Notes: generated by a model not told the origin, from the sequence alone. A stretch of 64,000 nucleotides of DNA from Prevotella amnii DSM 23384 = JCM 14753 (GCF_000378745.1 NZ_KB905265.1:1-64000); one strand, 5' to 3'; shown: positions 39,406-48,001, counted from the stretch's first letter. A program made the numbers and translations.

Positions 39406-40398
39406 TTAAATATTGTATATGGCAGTCTTCAATTTGTTGGCGTTGGAATATTCGCTTCCCATTGTCATTGCTTCGGCCACGGCTTCAGCCATAGTTTTGC
39501 TACCATCGGCAAGACCTATCTCCACAGCCTTTGGCGTGTAGAAGGTCTCACCACGAAGCACAGGGGCATCGTCGGGCAACTCTGCCAGCGACTTACGCTG
39601 TCCCCTTACCTCTGCGAGGAACTGGGCGTTGAGAGGGTTGAGAATATTCTGAACGAAAGCTTCATCCTTACCATGACGGAGGTCATCGAATGTCTTATTC
39701 TTGAGATCGGAATTGGTAGCCTTGGCTTCTACTTTCTTGATACCGAGTTTGGCAAAATAATCCTCGAAGTCGTAAAAGCTACACATCGTGCCGATGCAAC
39801 CTGCGTAATCGTTCTCCGTCAGCGCATAGATACGGTTACCATGACAACCGATATAGTATCCTGCCGAACAGCACATCTTCTCATAGAAGGTAAGGATTGG
39901 CTTTTTACAATTGCGGAGCGTTTCGCTCAGGCGGTCAAGATACCACGCCTCGCCACCAGGCGAGTTGATGTGAAGGAAATGGCAAGAAATCTGTGGGTTG
40001 GCTTCGGCAGCGAGGAGGTCGGCTTCAAGTTGCTTGGAAGAAAACCACCAATAACCCTCTGCCATCACTATGCCAAACACACGGTGGTAGGCAATAGAAT
40101 TATCAGGGAGCTGCTCATCGTCGAACTCATCGGTAAGCGTTACCGCAGCCCCCCCTTCCTGTGCAAGCACCTTGATGAGTTTCTGAAGGGCAGTATGGGT
40201 TTCAAACTGATACCAAGTGTGGTTTTTCAAATAAACCTCTTTCTCGGCTTGAGAAAATCCACGTGCAGATTTCGGGTCTGCATTATCGTCGATTTTTCCA
40301 TGCAAAGGAAAAACTGAGAGCATGGCTTGACGGAAACCATCTACCGTTATCCATAGTGGTTTACCTGATACAAGTAGGTTCTGTAATTCGTTCATCAA
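39406..40398 (-). CDS. Prohead protease, S49/ClpP-like fold
   Basis: The 330-aa protein has the SppA-type serine protease core: FLHINSPGGEAW (142-153), then the nucleophile Ser178 in EKMCCSAGYYIG and an IYALTENDYAGCIGTMCSF segment (about 190-208). The catalytic lysine is probably in the region KVEAKATNSDLKN. In phages such proteases cleave the scaffold region of the capsid protein. The substrate would be the amino-terminal coiled coil of the capsid gene immediately downstream, 22 bp away. Confidence 0.88.
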   Translation of the reverse strand: MMNELQNLLVSGKPLWITVDGFRQAMLSVFPLHGKIDDNADPKSARGFSQAEKEVYLKNHTWYQFETHTALQKLIKVLAQEGGAAVTLTDEFDDEQLPDNSIAYHRVFGIVMAEGYWWFSSKQLEADLLAAEANPQISCHFLHINSPGGEAWYLDRLSETLRNCKKPILTFYEKMCCSAGYYIGCHGNRIYALTENDYAGCIGTMCSFYDFEDYFAKLGIKKVEAKATNSDLKNKTFDDLRHGKDEAFVQNILNPLNAQFLAEVRGQRKSLAELPDDAPVLRGETFYTPKAVEIGLADGSKTMAEAVAEAMTMGSEYSNANKLKTAIYNI

Positions 40399-40446
40399 CT
40401 TATTTTTGATGCGAATTTACTATATAATAAGGTGTAGACAAAAGAC

Positions 40447-40800
40447 CTACAAAAGAGGGTCTGTAAGCATTTTGCACTTTATAACGAGGTTGGCGGAGGT
40501 GAGATTAGAGGCTATCTGAACTCGTGCAGGAATATCGGAAGTGCCTATACTATGGGGTTTCCTGTCTGATGTCTTGATTGTAACAATGGCACTTCGTTCA
40601 ACAGAGAATACCCTGCGAACCTCCTTGACGGGGAGGTCTATCACTAAGGTCTTATCACAATTCCAATAATTACCGGCATCATTGTCAGTAAGTTGTGGTA
40701 TGTATGAGAAGGTGTCGGCGATAAAATCATACACATTTTCCTTTTCGTGTTTATCTTGATTAACAAGACGCACTTGAACGGCATTTAAGAACTCTAACAT
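40447..40800 (-). CDS. Hypothetical phage protein ahead of the protease
   Basis: The 117-aa strand-rich protein (VRLVNQDKHEKENVYDFIA, KTLVIDLPVKEVRRVFSVE, SAIVTIKTSDRKP) has no membrane or DNA-binding motif visible. It lies between the 174-aa gene and the prohead protease, so it could be a head decoration or connector protein. Not recognised. Confidence 0.6.
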   Translation of the reverse strand: MLEFLNAVQVRLVNQDKHEKENVYDFIADTFSYIPQLTDNDAGNYWNCDKTLVIDLPVKEVRRVFSVERSAIVTIKTSDRKPHSIGTSDIPARVQIASNLTSANLVIKCKMLTDPLL

Positions 40801-40853
40801 AGTCTGCGATATTTGAATGACAAAAACAATAGTTCGGTCTGTATTAAAAAACT

Positions 40854-41378
40854 TTAATTGGATGCAACTTTTTGATACTTGCGCACCTTCTTAGGTCTGA
40901 GGCGGTTTCGGAAACGATAATAATTCTTCAAAAGCGCATCTGAGGAGATAGACTTCAACTGATAGGTGTGAATAAAATCGTAGATGACATCAATGTTCCT
41001 ACGTTGCCTACCGAACTCCTCGTTCTCCAACAGAACACGGTGCAGTTCAAAATTGAACATTCGTCGTATCTGCTTCTCTATCTCCTTAGCTGCGGCCACG
41101 GAAAGGTAGTTGTAATAGGCAGGGTCTTTCCAAGCAACGCCATTACCAGCCTTCCTTGTGGGTAGCTGGATATAAAGATTACCGTCTTTTATATCGGCTT
41201 CATTAGAACGACTATGCGACATATTCTCCCAAACACAGTGATAAAGGTCTGTATTGTAAGGTATTTTTACTGCCTTACTCTTCTGATCTAATCCATATTT
41301 TCCAATGACATACTCTGCAAGATAGGGTTCTATCCTGATAGTCGTTATTTTTTTGAGAGCTCTTTTTTCTTTGTACAT
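40854..41378 (-). CDS. Hypothetical basic phage protein
   Basis: The 174-aa protein is rich in Lys, Arg and Tyr with a helical carboxy terminus (LKNYYRFRNRLRPKKVRKY). The amino-terminal IRIEPYLAEYVIGKYG resembles a small folded domain that I have seen with Bacteroidales phage genes but cannot name. It is the first gene of the head module, separated from replication genes by the iteron-rich stretch (41409-41741). It may be a late regulator; no direct evidence. Confidence 0.6.
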   Translation of the reverse strand: MYKEKRALKKITTIRIEPYLAEYVIGKYGLDQKSKAVKIPYNTDLYHCVWENMSHSRSNEADIKDGNLYIQLPTRKAGNGVAWKDPAYYNYLSVAAAKEIEKQIRRMFNFELHRVLLENEEFGRQRRNIDVIYDFIHTYQLKSISSDALLKNYYRFRNRLRPKKVRKYQKVASN

Positions 41379-41925
41379 TGCTTTTTAAAGATTTTAGCTT
41401 CCTACCGTCCTACAATCCTACAAATTTTAAACGGGTTTCACAAAGTTACTGAAAATAAATGAGTTAAAAAAAGGAATACAACAAAAGTTGTCCTATTTCA
41501 CTCAAAAAAGCGAACCTACAACCTCCTACTATGACCTAAAATGGGATAATTTGTAGGACGAAGCGACTCAAAAACCATTTCCTACAAAAAAAAGCCATTT
41601 CCTACAACATCCTACAATCCTACAGCATATCCTACAAACATAAAACCTTTAATAAACAGATATAAATATATGATATATAAATAGTTATAAACAATATCAC
41701 TTAAAAACTAAATGTCATTTGTAGGATTGTAGGATTGTAGGAAGCACTTTTTTAAAAAATTATTTTCAAAATCGTTGTTTTTATTGCTTTCTTATATTTT
41801 TTTGGGGTACAGGGGAAAATGTGTGTTTTGATTGTCAATATTTAAGATAATAATAATTACCTTGTAAGAAAAAGCCCCAACACAAGTAAATGTGTCGGGG
41901 CGCGTCAAAATAAAACCAGACTGGA
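41379..41925. other. Gene-free AT-rich stretch with iterons, candidate replication origin
   Basis: About 550 bp without a credible gene. At least ten copies of CCTACAA or its complement TTGTAGG lie between 41409 and 41741 (starts include 41409, 41417, 41515, 41551, 41581, 41601, 41611, 41631, 41719, 41727 and 41735). Three are in perfect tandem with an 8-bp period at 41719-41741. A very AT-rich segment (41641-41710) separates the two groups. Iterons next to an AT-rich block and a primase-helicase gene are typical of origins. A terminator for module D (41874-41901) closes the right end. Confidence 0.5.
41874..41901 (-). terminator. Terminator of DUF5053 module D
   Basis: GCCCCGACACA and TGTGTTGGGGC pair on the minus strand around ATTTAC and are followed by TTTTTC. 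It lies 25 bp after the DUF5053 stop. Confidence 0.85.
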
Positions 41926-42171
41926 TTAGAGCCTGTCTGCGGCATTGGCTACACGAACTGAAATATCTTTCAAGGCTGCGCGCAGTTTTTCACGGTCAAC
42001 ATCGCTGAAATCATCGGGTGCACCATTGTTCCGTCCACTAAATTTGTGATACAGCCATGTGCGACTCTTTCCAAAATAGTTTTTGGCAAGGTATGCCCAG
42101 TTAACTTCCTCATATACATCGTCCAGCACTTGACGAACACTTGCCTTTTGTTTTTTAATAGCTACTTTCAT
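41926..42171 (-). CDS. DUF5053-like helix-turn-helix protein, module D
   Basis: This 81-aa paralogue of the three tandem-module proteins lies 18 kb away in the replication region. Core: EEVNWAYLAKNYFGKSRTW, recognition segment KSRTWLYHKFSG. The GIDGN loop is replaced by GRNNG. The final helices are FSDVDREKLRAALKDISVR. It carries its own promoter, palindrome and terminator, like modules A-C. It is the most diverged of the four and may be the phage's ancestral copy. Confidence 0.75.
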   Translation of the reverse strand: MKVAIKKQKASVRQVLDDVYEEVNWAYLAKNYFGKSRTWLYHKFSGRNNGAPDDFSDVDREKLRAALKDISVRVANAADRL

Positions 42172-42188
42172 ATTATTTGCCTTTTATA

Positions 42189-42208
42189 CCCTCCATTTGC
42201 AGGGAGGG
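42189..42208 (-). promoter_or_regulatory. Intercistronic hairpin, module D
   Basis: CCCTCC and GGAGGG pair with an 8-nt loop, 18 bp ahead of the DUF5053 start, at the same place as in modules A-C. Confidence 0.6.
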
Positions 42209-42215
42209 CGATTTG

Positions 42216-42347
42216 TTACTCTTGCTCCATTAACTCGTAAACAAACTCGATAATTTCTCGTTCCATCATCTTTGCTCCATTAAGGTAGGCTCTTCGATAA
42301 TTGCGAATGAGTTGGATAAGCTCGTCTTCTTTTTCTGTTCTTTTCAT
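42216..42347 (-). CDS. Small protein with RNY motif, module D
   Basis: The 43-aa protein reads MKRTEKEDELIQLIRNYRRA and continues YLNG (residues 21-24), so the SYPNG motif is degenerate. A helix EREIIEFVYELM closes it. It is the first gene of the module, with start and stop confirmed in frame. It is the shortest of the four paralogues. Confidence 0.65.
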   Translation of the reverse strand: MKRTEKEDELIQLIRNYRRAYLNGAKMMEREIIEFVYELMEQE

Positions 42348-42373
42348 TATTTGTTTGTTTTATTTTGACATTA

Positions 42374-42435
42374 CAAATATTATCATCTTTTGCGGATTAT
42401 GCAAATATTTGGCTAATAATATCATCAAATGATGA
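42374..42435 (-). promoter_or_regulatory. Promoter and operator region, module D
   Basis: On the minus strand TTTG (42402-42405) and AATATTTG (42374-42381, one mismatch to TAnnTTTG) are 20 bp apart. The palindrome TCATC-ATTT-GATGA lies upstream at 42421-42435. A GATGATA half-site recurs in the spacer. Confidence 0.55.
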
Positions 42436-42453
42436 AAAGATTAACATTTGCAT

Positions 42454-42487
42454 AAAAAAACGCACCTACCCATTGCGGACAGGTACG
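42454..42487 (-). terminator. Terminator of the replication operon
   Basis: CGTACCT and AGGTGCG pair, with inner pairs GTCC and GGGT, on the minus strand and are followed by seven T residues. It lies about 30 bp beyond the primase-helicase stop. Confidence 0.75.
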
Positions 42488-42514
42488 GCTGAGGATATAT
42501 ATGATAATGGATGC

Positions 42515-45500
42515 TTAGAAAGGTTCGTCGCTATCAACCATTGCAGGGAATGGTAGTGCAGGGTCTGCAAGTTGGGTCGGTTGTTCAGATACTGGAATAG
42601 GTTTAGCATCTTCCTTTGGTTTAGCTTCTTCGGGATATGTGCGCCTAAAATCGATATTATATATTTCCCTAAACTTATCATAGTCGATGATTACTGCTGA
42701 TGTAGAAGTTGATTTTGATTTACGTATCTTCACCAGTGTAATATCATAATCAGTTCGTGTAACATCCTCTGTTTCCTCCCATGTAAATCGACGAGAGGGA
42801 ACGGTTCCTATATATGAGGGATGACTACGTAGATTCTGCTCGATGGTAGACAGCGTGCTGCCCTCACTATTATATCCGCTGCGGTCGAAGATGCTGAATA
42901 CCGAACTGAGACGGATAAACATGATGTTCGTGTCAGGCTCGAACGTGAATGTATGCTGGTCGCCTCGAGAATCCTTGCCTGTAACCTTCTTTGGCTGCTC
43001 GATGAGGAACTCACGACCCTCGATAACCTGCTTTGTGTCAATCATATTGTTGACAGCCGTGAAGAACATTGCCAATTTATCTGTGCTACGGATGAGAGAA
43101 AGCTGGAATCTGATTTTCTCTTGTGCAATCTTGAAGAACTCTGCGTATGCAAACGGAAGCTGAAGGCTGGAATATTGCTCTATCAATTTCACTGTTCCAA
43201 GGAACAGCGAAGCAGTCTTCATTAAACGATCCATTTCTCCTGAATTGATAACATCTTGTTTCAGCTCATTGTACGCCTCTTGCTTGAGATGACGGAAGTG
43301 GTCCATAAACATTGGGCGAAGTTCCAATATCTGAAGCAGCACATTTGACAGTCCCACCTTATTTGGGTCTTCAATAGTCTTCAATTCCTCGAAGATACGA
43401 ACTTCCTCCTGTGTTCTGTTGCGAGGCTTGGGTACTTCGCACACAATAACACGGCTCATAAGCGCATTATCATCACGCTGTGGGGTTTCCTGACCGCAGA
43501 TAACGACTGGGGCAAACACTTTATCATTTTCTATTTCCCTTCCTGATGTACCCTTACGCTTCTGCTTCCCATCACCGTCATATACGATACCTTTCAATGC
43601 TTGAAACTTATTATCGCTGATGTCCTTGTTATTGTATTCGTCAAGTACGACTGGAACATCCTTGAACATACCCATAATAGTGGCCATGGCTGCGTCGGTA
43701 CCTGTATTCAGGTTGAAGATAGGAATATTTGGGGAAATGAAGAGTGAGCGAATGGATATGGCAATCTGTGTTTTACCTGAAGACATCGGACCCATAAAGA
43801 AAGGAGCTGTGAACAATCGGTCGATGCAGTGGATGTTGCTTCGAAAGGCACACATAATGGCGAAGATAAGTGCCCACTTTCCATTATCGTTGATTTTATA
43901 GACCTGGTCCATCAACGATGCCCACTTCTCGAATGTTACCCTTTTCTCCGCAGGAACTTCCTTATATACCAGTTGACTGATAAGCTCGTACTTATCCGAT
44001 TGCTTTCCACTGCCAGCATATATCGTTGAGAATGCTGGCAGATAGTAGTTGTTCTTGTTGTGTGTAACAACTCCCAGTTCATTGACTGGCTCAAACTGCC
44101 ATTTCCCCTCTACGTTGTGGAATATACCGTTGGCGAATGCGAAGAATTGTTCGTCTGCCTTACGGCTCATACCCTCGCTCTGCTGATTGCCATATGTATT
44201 GACCTCTGAACACATCACGAAATGTCGGCTCATATATGTCTTGATGGCTTTCCATTGCCATTCCTCGCCATTAAAGTTCACGGCTTCGTAATTGATAAGC
44301 ACTTCCTCTATCGATGACATCTTCAGCATTGCCTTGGAAGGTATCTCTATGTAGATGGGGGTGTCATAAAAGCGACGATTGATACGAAGCACACGCTTGT
44401 TTTGCTCGAAATCATCAGAAAAGATGTGAAGCAGCGGAGTCATAAAGAAGTCGGCTACCTGTGTCATTCCATTACCGTTCTTATTGCGGAACATATAGCA
44501 TACAGGTTCGCTCTTTTTATTTAAACGGGGATAATAGCCACATTCTTTCCACATCTTTCGGTAGTCCTCATTCTCCATCACATAATCAGGAGGCTCGTTT
44601 ACATCGAACTCCTCATCGTCAAGGTTATCTGCTTGCATACTCACCTTCATCGCAGCCTTGCGCTTGGAAACGAAAGGCTTTCTCAGTTCATCAAACTGTC
44701 CCTTGGTGAGCTTTAGATTTGAACAGTAGTGATTACGGTTTACCGTGATTACCGTATCCTCTGCATAAGATGTGAGTTCAATACATCGAGAAACAAGGGG
44801 AACTTTATCTCCTTGGAAGGTTTCTAAGAACCTGCCATACAGCCCAATGTAGTAATCGACGAACGAGCCTGTGGAGTCATTGTAGGTCATCTGAATATTG
44901 ATGCCTGAGCGAAACATCTCTGCAAGTGTACTTAGATAGTCGCTTTCATCGCCGTCTGCATTAATGCTACAGCCTGTTTCTGATGATGCAAAATAGCAAT
45001 AAACACGGCGTAGCTCCTGAATATCATTGCTGGATGGGCGACCAGCAACATAGACGATAGGTTCTTCACCATAACCGTCAAGAAATTCCTGCATAACCGA
45101 GGTTAAAATACCTGGACGGTCGCTTTCAAGATTCTCCTTTAGCGCATCAAAACCAAAGATACCCGACTGCGTCTTGGTTTGAGGCAATACTTCCTTTACC
45201 TTGGCACGTAAGCCTCTGACCTTACCGTCAATAATGCCGATCTTGCTCTTGAAATCGACAGCAATAGACTTAATATACTCTAATCTCAGAGCAGCGTCCT
45301 GAACGAAAGCAACAAGCGAACATATCGTATTCAGGCAGTCGGCAATAACTGTCTCGTCCTTACAGCCGTGAGGTATCATCATTCTTTTGAGAGCCTTGGG
45401 GAAAGGTTCTGTCAGTTCTTTGAACTTATCTTGTGTTGCCTCTCCATTGGCTTTGGCAAATTCGTCGGGGTCGGTTCCTTTCGGGAGACGAATACATTTA

Positions 45501-46477
45501 ACCTTTGCCCCAGCTTTCAATAGCAGCTCGCAATTCTTCAACGAAGCCTTGACTCCTGCTGCATCTGCGTCATAGACCATAACGATAGAGTCCGTGAAGC
45601 GAAGAAGTAGCTTTATCTGGTCATCTGTAAATGCCGTCCCACTTCCACCGATTACGTGCTCCACGCCAACCTTATGAAGGGACATAACATCGAACTGACC
45701 TTCTACAAGATAAGCGTAGCCTTTTTTGCCGATGGGCTTTCTTGCCTGGTAAAGACCAAAAATATGCTTACCTTTTGTAAAGAGGGGTGTTTCTCCTGTG
45801 TTCACGTACTTACCAACACCCTCCCTTGGTGTAATGATACGCCCTGAAAAACCGATAATATGTCCCTGCATATCATAGAAAGGGAACATTACACGGTCTC
45901 TGAATCGGTCGTAGAACCTACCTTCAGTAGAACCAACAACATCGACTTCCTTCAATCGGTCGAGTGAGTAACCAGCAGCAGTGAGCGTGTTCATTGCGAC
46001 ATTGCCCACTGGGGCATAGCCTACACCGAAGTCGGATAATGCTTTGTCATCTAATTTGTACCCACGGTTATTCAAAAAACTCTCGACTTGAGATAGATTC
46101 TTTTGGAAAAACTTGGCTGCTGCCTCGATAGCAATCCGCTGTGCTTCCTTTTGTTTATACTTTGCTTCTTCTTCAGGACTCATTTCCTTCTGTGGAAACT
46201 CCAATCCTGCTAAGGTGGCGCACCAACGTAAGGCTTCGATGAAGCTCAAGTTAAGATGATGTTGGACGAACGAGATGACATCACCGCTCGCTCCACAAAC
46301 AAAACAATGATAAGTCTGCCTTGAAGGGCTTACCACCATAGACGGTGTGTGATCATCATGGAATGGACAGACTCCCTTATAGTTTACGCCAGCTTTATGC
46401 AAGTGTGTAAAAGACTCGACCACGTTCACGATGTTCAAAGCAGATTTTACCTTTTCAATAAATGACTTATCTACCAT
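42515..46477 (-). CDS. Primase-helicase fusion for phage DNA replication
   Basis: The protein has about 1320 aa from the ATG at 46477 (MVDKSFIEKVKSAL). A CHC2-type zinc finger comes first (CPFHDDHTP and CFVCGASGD, about 36-65). It is followed by a DnaG-like catalytic region with a TOPRIM core: Glu in YLVEGQFDVMS (about 257) and MVYDADAAG (about 302). A long middle part links to a carboxy-terminal AAA-type helicase with Walker A GPMSSGKTQ (about 895) and Walker B VPVVLDEYNN (about 944), then an arginine-rich region. One protein therefore supplies primer synthesis and unwinding. It is the last gene of the early operon and lies beside the iterons. Confidence 0.9.
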   Translation of the reverse strand: MVDKSFIEKVKSALNIVNVVESFTHLHKAGVNYKGVCPFHDDHTPSMVVSPSRQTYHCFVCGASGDVISFVQHHLNLSFIEALRWCATLAGLEFPQKEMSPEEEAKYKQKEAQRIAIEAAAKFFQKNLSQVESFLNNRGYKLDDKALSDFGVGYAPVGNVAMNTLTAAGYSLDRLKEVDVVGSTEGRFYDRFRDRVMFPFYDMQGHIIGFSGRIITPREGVGKYVNTGETPLFTKGKHIFGLYQARKPIGKKGYAYLVEGQFDVMSLHKVGVEHVIGGSGTAFTDDQIKLLLRFTDSIVMVYDADAAGVKASLKNCELLLKAGAKVKCIRLPKGTDPDEFAKANGEATQDKFKELTEPFPKALKRMMIPHGCKDETVIADCLNTICSLVAFVQDAALRLEYIKSIAVDFKSKIGIIDGKVRGLRAKVKEVLPQTKTQSGIFGFDALKENLESDRPGILTSVMQEFLDGYGEEPIVYVAGRPSSNDIQELRRVYCYFASSETGCSINADGDESDYLSTLAEMFRSGINIQMTYNDSTGSFVDYYIGLYGRFLETFQGDKVPLVSRCIELTSYAEDTVITVNRNHYCSNLKLTKGQFDELRKPFVSKRKAAMKVSMQADNLDDEEFDVNEPPDYVMENEDYRKMWKECGYYPRLNKKSEPVCYMFRNKNGNGMTQVADFFMTPLLHIFSDDFEQNKRVLRINRRFYDTPIYIEIPSKAMLKMSSIEEVLINYEAVNFNGEEWQWKAIKTYMSRHFVMCSEVNTYGNQQSEGMSRKADEQFFAFANGIFHNVEGKWQFEPVNELGVVTHNKNNYYLPAFSTIYAGSGKQSDKYELISQLVYKEVPAEKRVTFEKWASLMDQVYKINDNGKWALIFAIMCAFRSNIHCIDRLFTAPFFMGPMSSGKTQIAISIRSLFISPNIPIFNLNTGTDAAMATIMGMFKDVPVVLDEYNNKDISDNKFQALKGIVYDGDGKQKRKGTSGREIENDKVFAPVVICGQETPQRDDNALMSRVIVCEVPKPRNRTQEEVRIFEELKTIEDPNKVGLSNVLLQILELRPMFMDHFRHLKQEAYNELKQDVINSGEMDRLMKTASLFLGTVKLIEQYSSLQLPFAYAEFFKIAQEKIRFQLSLIRSTDKLAMFFTAVNNMIDTKQVIEGREFLIEQPKKVTGKDSRGDQHTFTFEPDTNIMFIRLSSVFSIFDRSGYNSEGSTLSTIEQNLRSHPSYIGTVPSRRFTWEETEDVTRTDYDITLVKIRKSKSTSTSAVIIDYDKFREIYNIDFRRTYPEEAKPKEDAKPIPVSEQPTQLADPALPFPAMVDSDEPF

Positions 46478-46498
46478 ATTATTTTTCCTCAAATAATT

Positions 46499-46879
46499 CT
46501 AACTGGCGTGATTCCAACACTTCTTAAATGGTATACCCAAGAACTCCGCCACTGCGATGTATTCCTCTCCTGTGATTGATTTCCTTCCGTAGTACAAATC
46601 CCACCAACGGCGTTGCCCGATACCAGTTTCCTTATAAAAAGCCCTTGTAGGGGTAAATTCTTCGAGATGTCTGAACTTCAGCTTCAGCATCTCCATCGAT
46701 AAATTGCGTTTAACCAATGGGCCAGGAGTCATTCTCCTGCGCGGAACAAAAAGTCTGACGGACATCGGGCTGCGACCAAGACTGGCAGCCATATCCTCAA
46801 ATGAGACCTTGACAAGGTTCTGCTGAACATACTCAGCCTCTTGTGCAGTCCACCGTTTATTCTTTCCATTATTTTTCAT
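46499..46879 (-). CDS. SANT/Myb-like DNA-binding protein
   Basis: The 126-aa protein begins with KRWTAQEAEYVQQNLVKVSF and EDMAASLGRSPMSVRLF (about 8-43), a Myb/SANT-like helical DNA-binding pattern found in small phage regulators. The carboxy-terminal half has a second helical segment (AFYKETGIGQRRWWDLYYG, then YIAVAEFLGI) that resembles a degenerate HTH. It lies 21 bp ahead of the primase-helicase and may load it or regulate the operon. Confidence 0.65.
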   Translation of the reverse strand: MKNNGKNKRWTAQEAEYVQQNLVKVSFEDMAASLGRSPMSVRLFVPRRRMTPGPLVKRNLSMEMLKLKFRHLEEFTPTRAFYKETGIGQRRWWDLYYGRKSITGEEYIAVAEFLGIPFKKCWNHAS

Positions 46880-47057
46880 GCTTAATTATACTATTGAATT
46901 CTCTGTCAAATTTCCAAATTCGTAGCCGGTCAGTTTTATCCACATGACCAAATTTGCATTGAACATAGGCTTGTAATGCAGCACGGAGCAGTTTAAGCTC
47001 TTTATCCGTGAGTTCTTGTATGGAGTAATTTCCCCAGCCATCTTTATCAATGAACAT
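46869..47057 (-). CDS. Small early protein of unknown function
   Basis: The 62-aa helical protein (IQELTDKELKLLRAALQAYV) overlaps the next gene by 11 bp and starts within the last codons of the 56-aa basic gene. The packing indicates translational coupling in the early operon. Not recognised. Confidence 0.6.
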   Translation of the reverse strand: MFIDKDGWGNYSIQELTDKELKLLRAALQAYVQCKFGHVDKTDRLRIWKFDREFNSIIKHEK

Positions 47058-47217
47058 TTTTTAGAAAATTTCTTAATGTTTTCGCTACTCCATCTCGCCA
47101 ACGTTTTCGCCAAGTAGGAGTGAATACTGGTTTTACTTTGAATTTACCACGAAAACGGATTTCTTTTGCGACAGCCTTTCTTTTGGATAGCTTCATTATC
47201 TTTCTTATACTGGTCAT
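47047..47217 (-). CDS. 56-aa highly basic early protein
   Basis: The protein, MTSIRKIMKLSKRKAVAKEI, continues with RFRGKFKVKP and a TWRKRWRDG segment. About one third of residues are Lys or Arg, suggesting nucleic-acid binding. The frame ends 11 bp inside the next gene. A shorter start at MKLSKRK (47196) is possible. Neither is independently supported. Confidence 0.5.
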   Translation of the reverse strand: MTSIRKIMKLSKRKAVAKEIRFRGKFKVKPVFTPTWRKRWRDGVAKTLRNFLKNVH

Positions 47218-47219
47218 TG

Positions 47220-47483
47220 TTAATCGAATTTTAGGTCGAACAAATTATCTCTATCTAGAGGATGAGCATCTACTATTCTCCATATACCTTCTTCGTTAGG
47301 AGCGATAGTAACGCCATCATTCTCTCGGGTAGTGAAAGCGCGACCGTGTTCGTCCCAAACTATTCCTTTGTCGCCTTGGTGCGCAATGACTTGGCGAACA
47401 TCGGAATGTCTCAATTTCATCTCATCAATGACGATGTCTGCATTTAATGCAGCAATAGCTGTTTCAAAGTCTTTTGTTTTCAT
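47220..47483 (-). CDS. Hypothetical early protein
   Basis: The 87-aa protein (MKTKDFETAIAALNADIVID) has alternating strands and a single amino-terminal helix, and an acidic carboxy terminus (LDRDNLFDLKFD). It starts in an ATGA overlap with the Cys-rich gene upstream and ends 3 bp from the basic protein's start. Function unknown. Confidence 0.65.
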   Translation of the reverse strand: MKTKDFETAIAALNADIVIDEMKLRHSDVRQVIAHQGDKGIVWDEHGRAFTTRENDGVTIAPNEEGIWRIVDAHPLDRDNLFDLKFD

Positions 47484-47608
47484 AAGTTTGTTGTTTTAGA
47501 TTCACATTCTTTCTTGAAGGTGTATTGAACGTATTTTTTCAGTTTAAAGCAATACAACCCATTGATACAATTGCGATGAAACTCGCAATTTCGGCAGTCG
47601 TTAGACAT
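47480..47608 (-). CDS. 42-aa cysteine-rich early protein
   Basis: The protein, MSNDCRNCEFHRNCINGLYC, has Cys5, Cys8, Cys14 and Cys20 (a zinc-ribbon-like pattern), plus one later Cys. It overlaps the helix-turn-helix gene by 8 bp and the next gene by 4 bp. Both overlaps and the cysteine spacing support it as real. Probably a small zinc-binding protein. Confidence 0.55.
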   Translation of the reverse strand: MSNDCRNCEFHRNCINGLYCFKLKKYVQYTFKKECESKTTNL

Positions 47609-47798
47609 TTGGCCACAGCTCCTTTTCGGGAATATTCAGATACTCTGAGATAACCTTTCTTTTCAAAGCATCAGGAACAAAGTCCCCTCGAAGCCATCTG
47701 TAGACCGTACTCTCATTCACACGACATAGTTTTGTTAAATCCATAATCGCCTCCTTCCTCTGATTTGGCAGCGATTTAATGTACTCTGTAAATTTCAT
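47601..47798 (-). CDS. Cro-like helix-turn-helix regulator
   Basis: The 65-aa protein has an HTH in residues about 17-45 (EAIMDLTKLCRVNESTVYR), then WLRGDFVPDALKRKVISEYL. It is the first gene of the leftward early operon, divergent from the repressor genes at 48002. This is the position of Cro-type proteins in temperate phages. It probably binds dyads such as CGTAA-11 bp-TTACG (47851-47871) in the shared intergenic region. Confidence 0.7.
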   Translation of the reverse strand: MKFTEYIKSLPNQRKEAIMDLTKLCRVNESTVYRWLRGDFVPDALKRKVISEYLNIPEKELWPNV

Positions 47799-48001
47799 TT
47801 CTAATCTTTTTTAATGTTTTCATTCCTACGTCAAATGTTTTTATTATTTTCGTAATGCAAATATTCTTACGCAGTGCAAAGATAGAAATATAATTTCAAA
47901 AACAGAATTTATTTATTGAAAATAATGAAAATATATTTCAAATACATCAGTATTATGCGATGTGATCTTTGCTAACTTTAACTACATAAAAAAAATGTAA
48001 T
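47799..48001. promoter_or_regulatory. Divergent regulatory region of the lysis-lysogeny switch
   Basis: This AT-rich 203-bp gap separates the leftward early operon and the rightward repressor genes. The minus strand has a -7 element TATCTTTG at 47877-47884. A dyad CGTAA-TGCAAATATTC-TTACG covers 47851-47871. Further partial copies (TACG/CGTA near 47828-47855) suggest multiple operators. A rightward promoter match is weak (GATCTTTG at 47964-47971). Confidence 0.5.

Noticed and set aside
39304..40317. Long rightward open frame of 337 codons
   Set aside because: It is a shadow on the complementary strand of the prohead protease, which has clear S49 motifs and the right gene context.
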